The translations under genes were made by a program, and so were the position numbers. From Leuctra nigra (taxonomy: Eukaryota; Arthropoda; Insecta; Plecoptera; Leuctridae): 64,000 nucleotides of DNA. Shown piece after piece: positions 1 through 10,980 of the stretch. The DNA lies in NCBI GenBank assembly GCA_934045905.1, contig OW203762.1, forward strand, positions 39,719,702 through 39,783,701, given 5' to 3'. How positions within the stretch are numbered: position 1 is the first letter of the stretch; each line of letters begins with the position of its first letter. A model generated the notes under the pieces. The model was not told where the DNA came from, made no database searches, and saw only the letters and a program-made list of their open reading frames with translations.

Positions 1-1961
1 CCTGTACCGAGTCATATGAGTATGACTGCTAAATTCATCTAGTATGGATGCTTTTGCAAACCTACTTCAGTGAGACGGCCAAGTGTTAAATGTCTACATC
101 TGGTTAAGTAGTCTCACAATTTCCAAATGGATTCTAAACAATATCAAATTTCTGGTCAGGCTTATCTTGTGAAAAGTGCAATACAAATACTATAAAGTCA
201 TAGTAATCTAGCTCCATACTACAAATTAATGAACGCACAAATATTAAGCTTTTATTACAGTTATGAAGTATAAAAATAAACGTAAGTAATTTCTTAAAAA
301 AAAATACATTGAGATGTTATGTTATAGGATCATAGAGATTCTTGCTAAAAATTGTAATTTATATCGATACGTATATAGCCAATGGATATTGGATGTTTTT
401 ATATTTACTACTTATAAGATCTTCTTAGTAATAATAATGTATGGAAAATGTTGAAACTATATGTTATGCATGTGTTATGTATGATAATTGATAATTCAAC
501 TTGCTCTCTGAATCTAACTGTAACCATTCTGTCAGAACCTACTTTATAGTAGAAATCAACTCGACCAGGCCTTTTACATAACGGAAACATAAAAGAGTGA
601 CTGAACTACAATATTGGATTGCAGTAGTACCGACCATTTGAAATAGATTCCTGGTGGACTTAATTGGGATTTGCATTTTCTTCTATAATACTAATAATAA
701 GTTTGCTCCTTGAAAACAATCTCAATTTTCTAATTGCTTATGAATTTTTCTGGAACGTTGAACCAGCATGAGATCTAATATTGTGTAAGAAACCTCTGAA
801 GCCAGTTCCCTTGCACAATTGATATTGTATCTAGTGTAAAAGCTTCAAATTCATTGTCAATTTACTGCACTCTCTCCAATACACAACCAGTTTTTGGTAT
901 GGTGTGCATGCATTTTTTTCCAATTTTACATTGTTGAACGAATTAATGAATGACAGAACCTCTATCTCGTAGAAATTAGAAGATGATACATTGTTACTCT
1001 AGCTGTTGTTATGAAATTCGGGTGAAAAAAGATACCATATATATATATATATATATATATCCATGAAAATGTAAATACTAAATATAGCTTAATTTAAGTA
1101 ATGTTTTAGTTGTACAACATTTTTACAAAAGTCTATTGTTATGATAATATGTAAAATGTGTGGATTTTATCTGCAGTTATGTCTTAGCATGTTTTATGAT
1201 GCCATTGTTGTTAATTTAGTCTTTTACCTAAAACCTAACTTTACATTGGGGCATGTGCAAACTTAAGGGTCCACACTATTCTAGTATCTAGGATTGCGCA
1301 GTGTTATGGGCTTGTTGTAAACAGGTCCTGCTACTGCCCCGTTAAAGTGAATATGTTGTACACAGCACTGGTCTATCATTTGCTCAGCAAGCACAAATTA
1401 TAACCACATTGGTTCTAGTGGATTTTTTTATATACCTAAACTCGAGTTTTGTATTATGATTATTATTATCATCATCAAATGTTCTACTCCATGTGTGTGA
1501 GGCAGTACAAAGTGTTAAATAATTTTTTTAACAATATAAAAGTCTAAATAAAATATCTGTCATTCGTAATTTATTCCTTTTCCAGAAAGTAATCCTCTGA
1601 AATATACTTTAGGATTCACTACAAGAATGCAGTAGTATTAAGAACTCTCAAATAGAATATAAATTACAAGGCAATGTGAGGTTGGCTACTAGATACCTAC
1701 TCGTGACAAACTTATTTAAATAAATACTCTCGATATCAAGGTCAGGGCAGCTATTCTGTAACTTTAAATATCCGGATTGGGCCAGAATCCGATTCGGTGT
1801 AATGTTAATCCATTTGGATTATGGATTATTGATTAAAAATCAATAAAAGTGATTGAGAGAAAAACGTGAAATGTAAATGCATTTTTAATGACAAAAGTAG
1901 TTGTAAAGTATGTATAATAAATCTGCCATTGGCATAAATCATGTCATAAAATGAACATTGG
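1..1961. other. Intergenic / 3' flank, AT-rich, no gene seen
   Basis: No coding exon, RNA gene or recognisable element is seen on either strand. The stretch holds an (AT)12 microsatellite near 1037-1060. The part nearest 1962 should include the 3' UTR of the minus-strand discoidin gene. A TTTATT at 1570-1575 reads AATAAA on the minus strand and is one possible poly(A) signal, but the region is AT-rich and others are possible. Confidence 0.5.
1037..1060. repeat. (AT)n microsatellite
   Basis: Twelve uninterrupted AT dinucleotides. This is a simple repeat and nothing suggests a function. Confidence 0.9.
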
Positions 1962-2591
1962 TCACTGCTTGACTGCTTGTTTTGCATCTATGGGTTGATG
2001 TATGTCTTGAAGGAGATTCTTCATATCTGCGTCCACAGCGTACTGTTTGGGATTCACCAGAAGATCTTCTCTGAAGTTGGTGCCTTCTCCTTCCATGACT
2101 TCTCTCTTGACCACCTTTTTACGTGCAAACCTCTCTCTCTTTCTGCGCTGTTTCTTGCCCTTAAAGTCTTTAAGCAATATGTTGCTATCATCTCGTTTCT
2201 TAATCTCACTTTGTTCATATGCGTCGTCCTTTGCCTTGCCCATTTTTTCAAAGTCGCTGTGTTCAAGGTCAGCTTCTGAAGAGTCGAGGACAAATTTCGA
2301 TGCATCCAGGTCAAGGTCCAAAGGTGACCCGTAGCCTGGTGCTTTCAGATCTTCGATAAGCGTTTTGATTTCCTCGGATGAATCAAGACGAGCTAGGAGT
2401 TGTTGGTGGTTTCCAGGCAGAGCCTCATTAGCTGCAAGTTCATCACTCAATGAGTTGAGGTCGTCTAAGCATTGAGCGGAGTTAATCTGGTCTTCGACAT
2501 CACTATCAGTGTCTTCTGCCAGTGGTCCGTCCAATGACCTGCATTCTGAGTCATCATCACAGCAGGAGTCTTGCTTCTTCAGATCACATGC
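1962..2591 (-). CDS. Discoidin-protein gene, exon 10 (C-terminal tail)
   Basis: The acceptor is ...gactag|GCA and the exon enters in phase 0. It starts ACDLKKQ, supplying the closing Cys of the second discoidin domain, then a CCDDDSEC cluster, a Glu/Asp/Leu-rich acidic stretch and a Lys/Arg-rich block. It ends in a stop at 1962-1964. The highly charged tail resembles no domain I know. An internal ATG-like start is not needed, because splicing keeps the frame open. Confidence 0.75.
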   Translation of the reverse strand, partial: ACDLKKQDSCCDDDSECRSLDGPLAEDTDSDVEDQINSAQCLDDLNSLSDELAANEALPGNHQQLLARLDSSEEIKTLIEDLKAPGYGSPLDLDLDASKFVLDSSEADLEHSDFEKMGKAKDDAYEQSEIKKRDDSNILLKDFKGKKQRRKRERFARKKVVKREVMEGEGTNFREDLLVNPKQYAVDADMKNLLQDIHQPIDAKQAVKQ

Positions 2592-5500
2592 CTAGTCAGA
2601 AACATTACAACAAAGATTACATAAGTACAAAGTAAACAATATTATAATATATCATGACGCCAGCTACATTTCAATACTTGAAGATCATCAACAATACTCT
2701 TTCCATGCTGAAGATAAGCACGGTACTCTTTCCAGGTGCATATTGTGAACAACAATTATTTGTTTAGTTATTTTTAAATACGAGTCTGTTGACCAGAAAC
2801 ATGATATGAAGAGCTACCATTTTGCTGCACATATAAGTAAGTTTTGTCACCTTGATGTCTAGCTTCAACACTGGCCTGTCACCGCACCATGATTGCGGAA
2901 AAATGCGGAGTCCAGTCGTCACAACAAACGGATTCATGGGCAAGCGGCTGGCTTTGTAGTAGCCAGATGCATAGTTGTGAAGCTGCTTCGTGCCGAAGAT
3001 CTGAGGATGAGAAAGTTTAGAAATGAACATCCTGCGCTTTGACATTTATTTCAATATCGTCCATGAACTGGACATGGATTAGTTGCATAGAAATCAATAA
3101 TCATAGTTTTTTACATTGGACCTTTGAAATATAAATAAAATTTACTAAATTCTGAACACATGTTGCAATATTCTTTAATGCCGCAGCTCACTGTTCTGAA
3201 ACTAGTATATCATGTGCTGATATAGTATGGATGGATGGCGAGGAGCTGCCCGGTCCTATTAGCAGGGGAACTTCCCAGCGTTTGCCCCTCCACTGAGAGA
3301 AACTACGAAAATGCCTCAATCAGGATTTTTTGGTCTCAAGAATCAATTGATATATTTAATTATTTATAAACAATTGAAAAAGCAAACCATGAAAAATAGA
3401 ATGAATGGATGTAACTTCTTCGCTGTAACAATCAATTTGTCTATCTTCAACATTAGGGTCACAATAAATTATTTTATGATCCACTGAATCTAATTAGAGA
3501 AGAGTACCTCTAGACTTAATTTGATTTTTCCGGTTAGGTATGCTAAGTGTGTTTAATATGTTGACTTTATTATTTTATAATGTAATAATTATGACAATGT
3601 ACAATGTAATGTAATAATAATAATAATGTAATTTATTGAGCACATAAAATGGTACATAATTGGTCTGTATTCAACAATCGAGTCGTTGATCTTCCATACA
3701 TCCATCTCTTCTCTTCAGCTGCTTCACCTCTTCACCGTTTACCTACTTCTTCTTAATTCATAATAGTCATTAAAATTGTGCTTCAATATCAGTGGTAATA
3801 TTGGAAGAACATCCAAGCATTTGCTTTTTAGCTGAGGGAAAACCACTGAAAAAACATTCTCAGCAGGATGTAATCTTGATTCTTGTCTTCCAATATCATT
3901 ACTTCACGAATTCTCTTTCTTGAATGATAGCGAGTGTATCCTTAACGAGCGTCTTGAAAGCTTTTAAACTTAGGGTCTGCTCTTCTGTTGTTGTTGTGTT
4001 GTATGCTACTGAGGCTGAATAGGAAAAACATTTCTTGAATTTTTTACTTCGATGAGTTCCAAAGTCTAGCTTATCTTTGGACTGCGTGTCTCGTAGGTGA
4101 ATATCATGACGCTTTCTCAACTTATCATTTAAATACTTTGGCTCTCCTGTTCTCAATATCTTGTGCGTTGCGCATGTTAAATGTAGGCTTCTTCTCGCTT
4201 CCATCTTAAGCCAATGAAGTTTTTGAATGTAGGGACTTATATGGTGTCTTCTCTTAATATTGAATACAAACCTAGCACAAGAATTCTGGACTTTTTGAAT
4301 ACGACCTACATCTTTCTTCGAAATACACGGGCCGTAAACAATGTCACAGTAATTCAAATTAGATATTATAAGTGCCTCAACAAGCTTGCTCTTTGTTTGT
4401 AAATGTTTGTACAATGTTTGTACACAATTTTTATTGTTCTTGCAAATAAACCAAAAATACAAATACTCTCTCGAAGAAAGCTGGTGAAGTTTCCTAGACG
4501 TCTATATCCACCCGAAAAAACGAATTTAAATTTGACCCGAACATTAAAAATGTAATAAATTTAATTTCGTGTATTTTTTGGTTTACCCAAAAATAAAATC
4601 ATATTACCTATACACAGGTATAATATGAAAATTTTCTATATTTTCTGTACAACTAAAATTGCGAAATTAATAATTTACCCAAAACTGGCCATTTAGTCTC
4701 AATTTTGTTTTCTATTGTGTTAAAACAATAGAAAAAACGCATACCCCTCTGAATGATACACATTTAGTATCTACCTATACAGAGGAAAATGAGTGATATT
4801 TAATAACGCATACAAAGTATTATCTTTACCTTGTCGCTGTCACAGTTTTCCTCTCGTACGAACACCCATGCGCAATTGTTTTTCTGGTCTTTGTACGCGA
4901 CCTTGAACCTCTGGATCGTGCCCTGGACGTCGCCTATAGTGGCGCCCATGATCTTCAGCGACTTGATAATCTTGGGGTTCTTGAAAGTTACCTCCAGGTA
5001 GTACTTCTTGTTGTCATCAATGTTGGCGGGGAGGTTGGGGAATGTATAACCGCACCGAGAATAGCTGCAGGAAAGTGAGGAGTTTGTCTAACTCTTTCAG
5101 CGGTGGTCGAATGAGGGGGGGGGGGGGGGGGGGGGGGGGGGGTGTGCGACGAATATATTGAAAGTTCCATCCCCCCATGGCCAATTTGTCCACTTAACCA
5201 TCCCCCCCTGAGATATTTACAAACAGCACTTTACATCAAAATAATATAAATTTCGGAGAAATTTTAAAATTTAACGTCTCTAAACGCCATTTGTCTAGAT
5301 ATATAGGCTTAAAAAAGCGTAAAAATCGCGTAAAAACGCACCGAAATCATTTCTGAAATTTTAAAATTGAACTCCCCCCCCCCCTCATTTATCTGCTGCA
5401 AATGTTTTTTTCGAAACAATACACCATCCCCCCATAGACAGCTTAATTAAACTCGACCACTCAGACAGGAGATGATTCCAAAACTAGAATTTTTCAACGT

Positions 5501-8500
5501 CACGTCATCATTAATAGTTAACATTCCATATTTTACTTTTCCTCATGAGGACTCTGATCAGGAGGCCAAGTCTTGAAACTTACGCCTTCAGGACGCAAAC
5601 GCTCTAGGACGTCATAAAGTCCCATTTACTGTAAGAGTGATCGACATTGAAACATAAAGTCAAGCCACTTATTTGATTGTCATCCAGCAATCTATTGTAA
5701 ACAATTTATTAACATTATAATTATTATTACAGATGATATTTAGTCATAAAACCTTATTCAAAATTAAGATAAACAGTTAACAGTAGATTTCAAGGTCGTC
5801 ATTCTTACAGTAAATGGGACTTTATGACGTCCGAGAGCGTTTGCGTCCTGAAAGCGTAAGTTTCAAGACTTGGCCTCCAGGACATCAAATAAGATATTGT
5901 GTACATGTGAATTACGTCAACACGTCATGCCGGAGCAAGCAGTAGGTAATAGTGGAAACTGTTAAAAAACCTTGACTTTGATTTAAACACAGACACTTCC
6001 ATGTCATTTCATGTGGTGAGTGAAATTAGCCCCCCCCCCCCCCCCCCCCCTCCCACCAAATAGATCATGTCATTCTATTCTCCACACATGCCGAGACCCG
6101 TGTTCCAACAAACTCATTTGCTTATCGCACTCACATTGCGTCACCAGCGTGCCCCCCAGCGTTCGAGCGGAACATGCACTCCTTCAGCTGATCGTCTTTG
6201 TCCAACCACACCTCCTCAGAGGCACAGCATGGCGCGTTCGCTGTCGATTAAAACTATTATCAGACACCGAACACTCCGTCAGCCACTTGATTGAATAGGT
6301 AAACACTCACTGGGTGGCTTGGTCTGAGGGACGGGACAGTGCTTCTTCAGCAAGCAGCCCTTGACGCGGACGTGGAGGAGAGGGTGGCGGCCCGTCACCT
6401 CCAGCGGACACAGCATCAGCTCCTGAGCGATCACCGGCTTGTCGAGCATGTGGATGGTCGGGCCCTCGAGCGACTCGTCCACGCAAAATACCTGCAGGAA
6501 CGAGGGAAATAAGTACTTCTCGTACGTAGGTTCTTCATAAGAAGCTTATGATGTAGCAGTGATGAGATGCATGCAGGGTTGTGCCAGTTACTATTAAAAT
6601 GTATCGGTGTTACAGTTACCTATTTGTGCAAAAGTCCAGCACTGTTACAGTTACAGTATTCTAATAGTACCTAACACAGGCAGTTCAAAAACTATATATG
6701 CAAATCTAAACAATTGGCTGACGAGAGATAAGACACGCAAATAATTTTGCTCAGAGGCATTTTGAAAATATTTAGTTTTTGAAACCTTCTAAATACCACT
6801 TTTTGTTGAATTCTGTGGAAAAGAAATTTACATTTTTATCATGCTACATTGCACATTGCAGTTTTATTTAAATAGGTACCTTTCTCAAAATTAGTAACAT
6901 ATTACAAAAAGTAACACACGTTACAGTTACTTTTACTCGAAAAATTTAAGATGCTTACTTTGTATCATTCATGTTATTTCACATCACTGGATGAATGACA
7001 CACTACAGTTTCCCAAGACATAACCATGGAGCGACATGGACGTTAGATCCACTGCGTCTTCGAATAATTAGAAGTTAGTTACGAAACTGACATGCGAGAA
7101 GAAGTGGTGACTGACCTTGGGCGAGCAAGAGGCGCCCTCCTGGAAGGTGGTCCACTGCTCTGTGGTCGGGTTTCTGTAGAGCACGATGTATTGGATGATG
7201 TGGCCGTCAGACTTGCCGCTATTGCCGCCGCACAGACTCCAGCCGTCGATGCTGGCAACACCCAGCTGACTGGCGAATTGAATCTGCAAGCCAAGCATCC
7301 GGACTGCATGATCATTTGCCCCACTCCAGTCCTCTCTTACAGAGAGGATTTTTTTTCTGAATCATTGCTCCGTTATGGACCAATGCGGGTGCCTAAATTG
7401 AATCAGTGCTCAAACCAACCAGTACATTTTGTTTGCTCACTAAAAACTAAAACAAGTACATAGGTAGTACCTTAGACTAAATAACTGTGCCTGTTATTTA
7501 GTCTAAGGTAGTACCTATTCATGTTTTCGGTAAGGTACCCTAGCTCTTTTTGCCGTAGAAAAGAGAAAAGTTCTTTTCGATATTGAATTTTCAATACGAC
7601 CAAAATAAACAATGCGTAAAATATTCAACATTTACGGCTCAAACAAAACCGATATTCTTAGGACGGTTCATAAACTTAAGTTTTTATTAAATTACCTATC
7701 TCAATATTTCGATCTCTTATAAGCGAACTTTATCGGGAGAAGGAAGACCGAAACACTTGTACAAACTGTCTACAAACTGTCTATGCTAAAGTTTACTCCA
7801 AAATGTGCTCTACAAACTGTCTTGAACAATAATCTTTGCAGATTGACAGAATAACACGCTCCAATGACTATAACTATATTCGAACGAATATATAATTCAT
7901 TCCTGTTCGAAATATTCAATATAATATTGAATATTTCGAACAGGTTGTTTTGAAACAAAACAATGAAACTTGAAGATGAAACGCCTCGTGTGTCGTCTCG
8001 TACCTTGAGACAGTTGTACTCGTTGGTCGCTTTGCACTTCTCAATCAGCAGGTCTCCTTGAATCCACTTGGTGGCAGGAGTTGGCGGATCCGAGCTCTTG
8101 ACCAGGGCTTCAGGAGGCAGCCAACATGACTGCGTCGGACAGTAATAACCTGAGCCGCATCCAGTCGAGCCTGATGCATTCGTAGGATTAGATCATTAGA
8201 TTTACACACACTACACTTCACTTCATCACTTCATTGTCTTGCTCTCTGTGTCGTCATAAGTTATAACAATGATATTAATCGAAGGGTTCAGAAGCAAAGT
8301 GGACCATCCCCACTTTTTGCAAATTTGAGAAACGAAGAAATAATGTTAAGTATAATATGTGCAAATGTTCCTAAGTGCCCAACTTTTTCGCGCAATGCAG
8401 AGTTTAGGTGACTGTGGAAGCTTAGTCCACTTTGCTTTTTAAAATTAGTATGAAACATTCAAAACATGATGGTCTGAAAAGAAAACCTTGGCTAAGCTCT

Positions 8501-10980
8501 GGTCCACTTGCTTCTGAACCCTTCGTACATTTCTAAATTGTTTTTCAAAGATTCTTACTAAGGTATGGTATACCTAAGGAAGAGTAAATATTTAAAATTT
8601 GGCAAACGGCAGGGGATATGAGTTATTTTCTTTAACAGCAATACAAATAGATCCTGTTATTTTATTATTACGCAAAAACAAGCAAACCATCTTGAATTTT
8701 ACAGTGGTGGCATATGTGGGATTTTTATTTTAACAACATTTACTTGTTTAAAACACGATGATGTTAAGTGTGAAAAACAAAGTAACTACCTAGTGTTTTT
8801 TGTATAGGTATATTTATTTGTTGGATATTTCGAAAAACCGTTTCGGGTCAGGCATTTGCTAGGAATTCAATGAAATTGTAACAATTATCTACTGAAACAA
8901 TCAGTTTTAGAACTGAGTTCTGAACTTAAGTACTCGCTGAAATTTTGAAAGGTAAATAAAGCGTATAATTACATGTCGTTGGATTGCATTCGCCACAGCT
9001 CTTTTCTGTAGTAGAACACTTCGTTCCGCACTTGATGCATGCTGAGGGGAAGAACTAGGTCAGTGGACAATTAGGTACTTACAAATGATAGGTACATAGA
9101 GTAAATATGTAAGTCATGATTACCGTCTGGGGTAGTACATCTTTCAGTTGTCGTGGGGCATGTGGTTGGGCATCCTACAAATGAGCAAGATTTTGTTGAA
9201 TATTGGGATCTAACAAGTAAGATAGAACTCTAAGATCTGACGATAGATGCATCAAGACTACACAATACTGGAACTGTGACAAAGAGTATTAATTAATTGC
9301 ATTTGCACTCATTGTAGTAGGTACCTAGGAAGGTAGATTTAGCTTTGCTGGCAAATCTGTCTGCATGGTGTATGATAATAATGTGAAATAATCAAGCACG
9401 TTTACCCTCAGTGCAGCTCGTGGTCACGTCGCAAGAGTCACATTCCAGTCTAGGCTGTTTAGTCGTCTGCTTGCTACCTGCAGGTAAACACGTAAATACC
9501 GTTTTATTTGTTGCTAGCTGTAAATGTGAATTTTTCATTTTTAGGCTTCAGATTGATTTAAAGATCTTTATTTCAATTATAATTAGTCGGAACAGAACAG
9601 ATTGGACATTCTCCTGCTCCTTTGACAACCTACCTCTGAGCAGATTTACCCACCTACCATGAAGAATACTGAATACTGCCTGTGGCATATCTACTTAAAA
9701 TACTATTAGTAATATTTTGAACTGTTGTTTCGGCTTCCTCAAACTCCCCAATAAAATTAATAAAAAAATAAAAAATAAAGCTTTCTCATTAATATGCACC
9801 GGCCACGAACTTCTGTTTTATTCTTCTTCTATACTAGTACCTACTTTATCTTCTTGTGATACCTACCCTCTTTTAATCGCAATGCGCCAAGTTTATGTTT
9901 TTTATATTTTTTTAAATTATTTCGATTTTTTGATTATTGATTTGTTAATTACGGTTAATGTTTGAAATTTGGAAGCTCATTTTATGCCATATTCAAGCAC
10001 ACAGATAAGAGCTGGCAGTATCTGGGCAAAATGATTTCACGAATTTTAAGTGCGAACATGTTAACGAAATTTTGCTCGGCCCTCCTTTTACATCTCACAA
10101 CGTTTAGTTGGAAAGGTGCTTGGCAGTTGTACAGCATCTATCATTACAATAGGTACTAGGTAGGTACTAGCCTTCCTTGGGTACTATAGCATTACTAGCC
10201 TCTAGGACGTCAGTTACAGCACATAGTAAGCTACTTAGCCTACAGGTAGCTATGGTATTTTTCACATGCGAATGTATTATTGCACTATTTTGTACATCCC
10301 TCAGAATGGTGGAGAGGGGAAGGTCGGTCACGGGAAATCCAGGTAGCTGTCAGCGAATACAATGGAATGGATGATAAAAACGAGGGGTTCTGACCATTTT
10401 TCCAAGCTTGGAATAATACCTGTACGTTGGGAGAGAAAAATACCATAGGTATGTATAGTCAAGGAAACTAGATGGTTCATACTCTATCTCTCTCTGCTCC
10501 ATATAAAAACATGTTTATGTTATGGGTCAGAGAGAGGCAGAGTAAGAACTATCTATTATAGTTTCCCTGACTGTACTTCACCAGGTAGTAGAAGATTAAC
10601 AGTTGTGGCAACTTACAACTTGCACCGCACGAATCTTGTTTTTGTTGCTGTGGCCTTGGCGTGCACCTAGAGATCTTATTGGCAACTTTTGATCTGGCAA
10701 GTTTCACTGCATCGATAGGTGACCCATCTATTTCTTGATCTTGGATCAGGCCTGCCGGAGGCTTGTTCTCTCTATCGACGACATCGTTGCTGTCGTTGCT
10801 GTCATTGATGTCGTTGTCTTGTTCAGGAGCTGCTTGAGGCTCTTCGTGGTGTAATTTAACTGAACCGGAGTGACCGTGCGATCGACCGAAATGGTGCAAT
10901 GACTTGGCTTCCAAGTTGTTCACACAGAGAAGTATTGAACAGAGAGCAACTAGTAGAGACGTCATGCAAAACCGATTCAT
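1962..10980 (-). CDS. Secreted Cys-rich protein with two F5/8 type C (discoidin) domains (whole gene, spliced)
   Basis: Ten minus-strand exons join with GT-AG introns: 10980-10617, 9477-9406, 9174-9124, 9041-8973, 8170-8004, 7283-7116, 6491-6307 (or 6311), 5064-4830, 3000-2851 and 2591-1962. With the 6307 donor the sum is 2091 nt, giving 696 residues. Residues 1-25 are a signal peptide (MNRFCMTSLLVALCSILLC...). Residues 26-115 are His/Asp/Asn-rich. Residues about 118-201 are Cys/Thr-rich. Residues about 201-343 and 363-489 are two discoidin domains, recognised by LQ/LEV-like beta strands, GW/ATIGD turns and Cys-closed C-terminal strands (HVRVKGC, KLDIKAC). Residues 490-696 are acidic and then strongly basic (KGKKQRRKRERFARKK). 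No membrane segment follows. Discoidin domains bind glycans or phospholipids outside the cell, so an adhesive, matrix or immune lectin role is inferred. Upstream UTR exons cannot be excluded. Confidence 0.75.
2851..3000 (-). CDS. Discoidin-protein gene, exon 9 (end of second F5/8C domain)
   Basis: Fifty codons, phase 0 at both ends (ctcag|ATC ... AAG|gtgaca). The exon encodes the last beta strands of the discoidin fold, including the LRIFPQSWCGDRPVLKLDIK segment. This matches the usual 'aRyiRl.P..w.....lrvel.gC' ending of F5/8C domains. Confidence 0.75.
3228..3325 (-). mobile_element. SINE fragment (same family as 49.4 kb and 59.9 kb)
   Basis: The segment reading TTCCCAGCGTTTGCC, followed by an ACTGAGAGAAACTACGAAAA stretch, aligns by eye with the middle of the SINEs at 49436-49665 and 59895-60160. 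Both ends are missing. It lies in the intron between exons 9 and 8 of the discoidin gene. Confidence 0.55.
3600..4462 (-). mobile_element. 5'-truncated LINE, reverse-transcriptase C-terminal part
   Basis: A minus-strand open frame (4462-3899, 187 codons) carries the region downstream of the RT palm of jockey/RTE-like LINEs: SNLNYCDIVYGPCI, IQKVQNSCARFVF, SPYIQKLHWL and a Lys-rich end. The catalytic YADD box is absent, so the copy is 5'-truncated and dead. Its 3' tail probably runs into the (TAA)n-like stretch near 3610-3640. It sits in the intron between exons 9 and 8 of the discoidin gene, in the same orientation as the gene. Confidence 0.75.
4830..5064 (-). CDS. Discoidin-protein gene, exon 8 (start and core of second F5/8C domain)
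   Basis: The acceptor is cctgcag|CTA and the donor AAG|gtaaag. The exon reads YSRCGYTFPNLP, then KKYYLEVTFKNPKIIKSLKI, MGATIGDVQGTIQRFKVAYK and WVFVREENCDSDK. This is the typical discoidin order of Cys, hydrophobic 'ylqvdl' strand, 'v.gi.t.G' strand and 'f.v.ys.d...W' strand. It needs two bases carried over from exon 7, which the strongest donor of exon 7 does not give. Confidence 0.7.
5103..5460. mobile_element. Putative MITE with poly(G)/poly(C) tracts
   Basis: The ends are an 8-bp inverted repeat, GTGGTCGA at 5103-5110 and TCGACCAC at 5453-5460. Inside are a 28-G run (5115-5142) and several C7-C12 runs set in AT-rich DNA. The target-site duplication is unclear. The element lies in the intron just upstream of exon 8. 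The short TIR makes the mobile-element call tentative. Confidence 0.4.
5115..5142. repeat. Poly(G) tract, 28 nt
   Basis: This is the longest of a set of G/C homopolymers in the window. Its true length is unreliable in most sequencing chemistries. Confidence 0.85.
5561..5878. mobile_element. Fold-back element with 76-bp arms
   Basis: The left arm 5561-5636 and right arm 5803-5878 are inverted copies with about two mismatches (GGAGGCCAAGTCTTGAAAC... / ...GTTTCAAGACTTGGCCTCC). They flank about 166 bp of AT-rich DNA. Long arms and small size fit a fold-back or MITE insertion. It sits in the intron between exons 8 and 7 of the discoidin gene. No clear target duplication was found. Confidence 0.75.
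6030..6050. repeat. Poly(C) tract, 21 nt
   Basis: An uninterrupted C run in an intron of the discoidin gene. See the other G/C homopolymers. Confidence 0.85.
6307..6491 (-). CDS. Discoidin-protein gene, exon 7 (end of first F5/8C domain)
   Basis: The acceptor is ttcctgcag|GTA in phase 0. The exon encodes VFCVDESLEGPTIHML, then VIAQELMLCPLEVTGRHPL and LHVRVKGC, the closing strands of a discoidin domain, followed by a linker CLLKKHCPVPQTKPPS. The best donor, A|gtgagt (exon end 6311), leaves one base and breaks the frame into exon 8. A weaker donor four bases on, GA|gtgttt (exon end 6307), keeps it. A missed micro-exon is the other explanation. Confidence 0.65.
7116..7283 (-). CDS. Discoidin-protein gene, exon 6 (core of first F5/8C domain)
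   Basis: Fifty-six codons, phase 0 at both ends (cttgcag|ATT ... AAG|gtcagt). The exon encodes IQFASQLGVASIDGW, CGGNSGKSDGHIIQYIVLY and EQWTTFQEG. These are the first strands, the GW loop and the Y-containing strand of F5/8C domains. Confidence 0.75.
7460..7517. repeat. Intronic hairpin, 26-bp arms
   Basis: The arm ATAGGTAGTACCTTAGAC... at about 7460-7485 pairs with 7492-7517, with one mismatch in 26 and a loop of about 6 nt. It is in the intron between exons 6 and 5 and is probably a MITE remnant. Confidence 0.7.
7902..7944. repeat. Perfect palindrome, 21-bp arms
   Basis: Left arm 7902-7922 (CCTGTTCGAAATATTCAATAT) and right arm 7924-7944 are perfect inverted copies around a single base. 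It is intronic. Confidence 0.85.
8004..8170 (-). CDS. Discoidin-protein gene, exon 5 (end of Cys-rich region, start of first discoidin domain)
   Basis: The acceptor is atcag|GC and the one base carried from exon 4 completes a Cys codon. The exon reads STGCGSGYYCPTQSCWLPPE and continues to NEYNCLK, where it joins exon 6 in phase 0. Confidence 0.7.
8973..9041 (-). CDS. Discoidin-protein gene, exon 4 (Cys-rich)
   Basis: A short exon encoding CIKCGTKCSTTEKSCGECNP (acceptor ccctcag|CA, donor CAT|gtaatt). The dense, evenly spaced cysteines suggest a disulfide-rich extracellular module. No named family is recognised. Confidence 0.6.
9124..9174 (-). CDS. Discoidin-protein gene, exon 3 (Cys/Thr-rich)
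   Basis: A micro-exon of 51 nt (ttgtag|GA ... G|gtaatc) encoding CPTTCPTTTERCTTPD. The Thr runs could be O-glycosylated. The call rests on phase agreement with both neighbours. Confidence 0.55.
9406..9477 (-). CDS. Discoidin-protein gene, exon 2
   Basis: A 72-nt exon (cctgcag|GT ... G|gtaaac) encoding SKQTTKQPRLECDSCDVTTS and then CTE. Phases match exons 1 and 3. Confidence 0.55.
10456..10573. mobile_element. Small palindromic MITE flanked by TA
   Basis: The 118-bp element has inverted ends (TAGTCAAGGAAACTA... / ...TAGTTTCCCTGACTG) and TA on both sides (10454-10455 and 10574-10575), as in Tc1/mariner-derived MITEs. It lies about 40 bp inside the first intron, next to the exon 1 donor of the discoidin gene. 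Confidence 0.65.
10617..10980 (-). CDS. Discoidin-protein gene, exon 1 (signal peptide and acidic/His-rich linker)
   Basis: ATG at 10980 opens MNRFCMTSLLVALCSILLC, a clear signal peptide with predicted cleavage near LEA|KS. A His-rich patch and an Asp/Asn/Ser-rich acidic stretch follow. The donor is AGTT|gtaagt, after SCGASC. The carried T plus GT of exon 2 makes the next Cys. Confidence 0.8.

Noticed and set aside
4988..5170. Proline-rich 60-codon frame
   Set aside because: It arises from the poly(G) tract read in reverse plus the wrong frame of discoidin exon 8.
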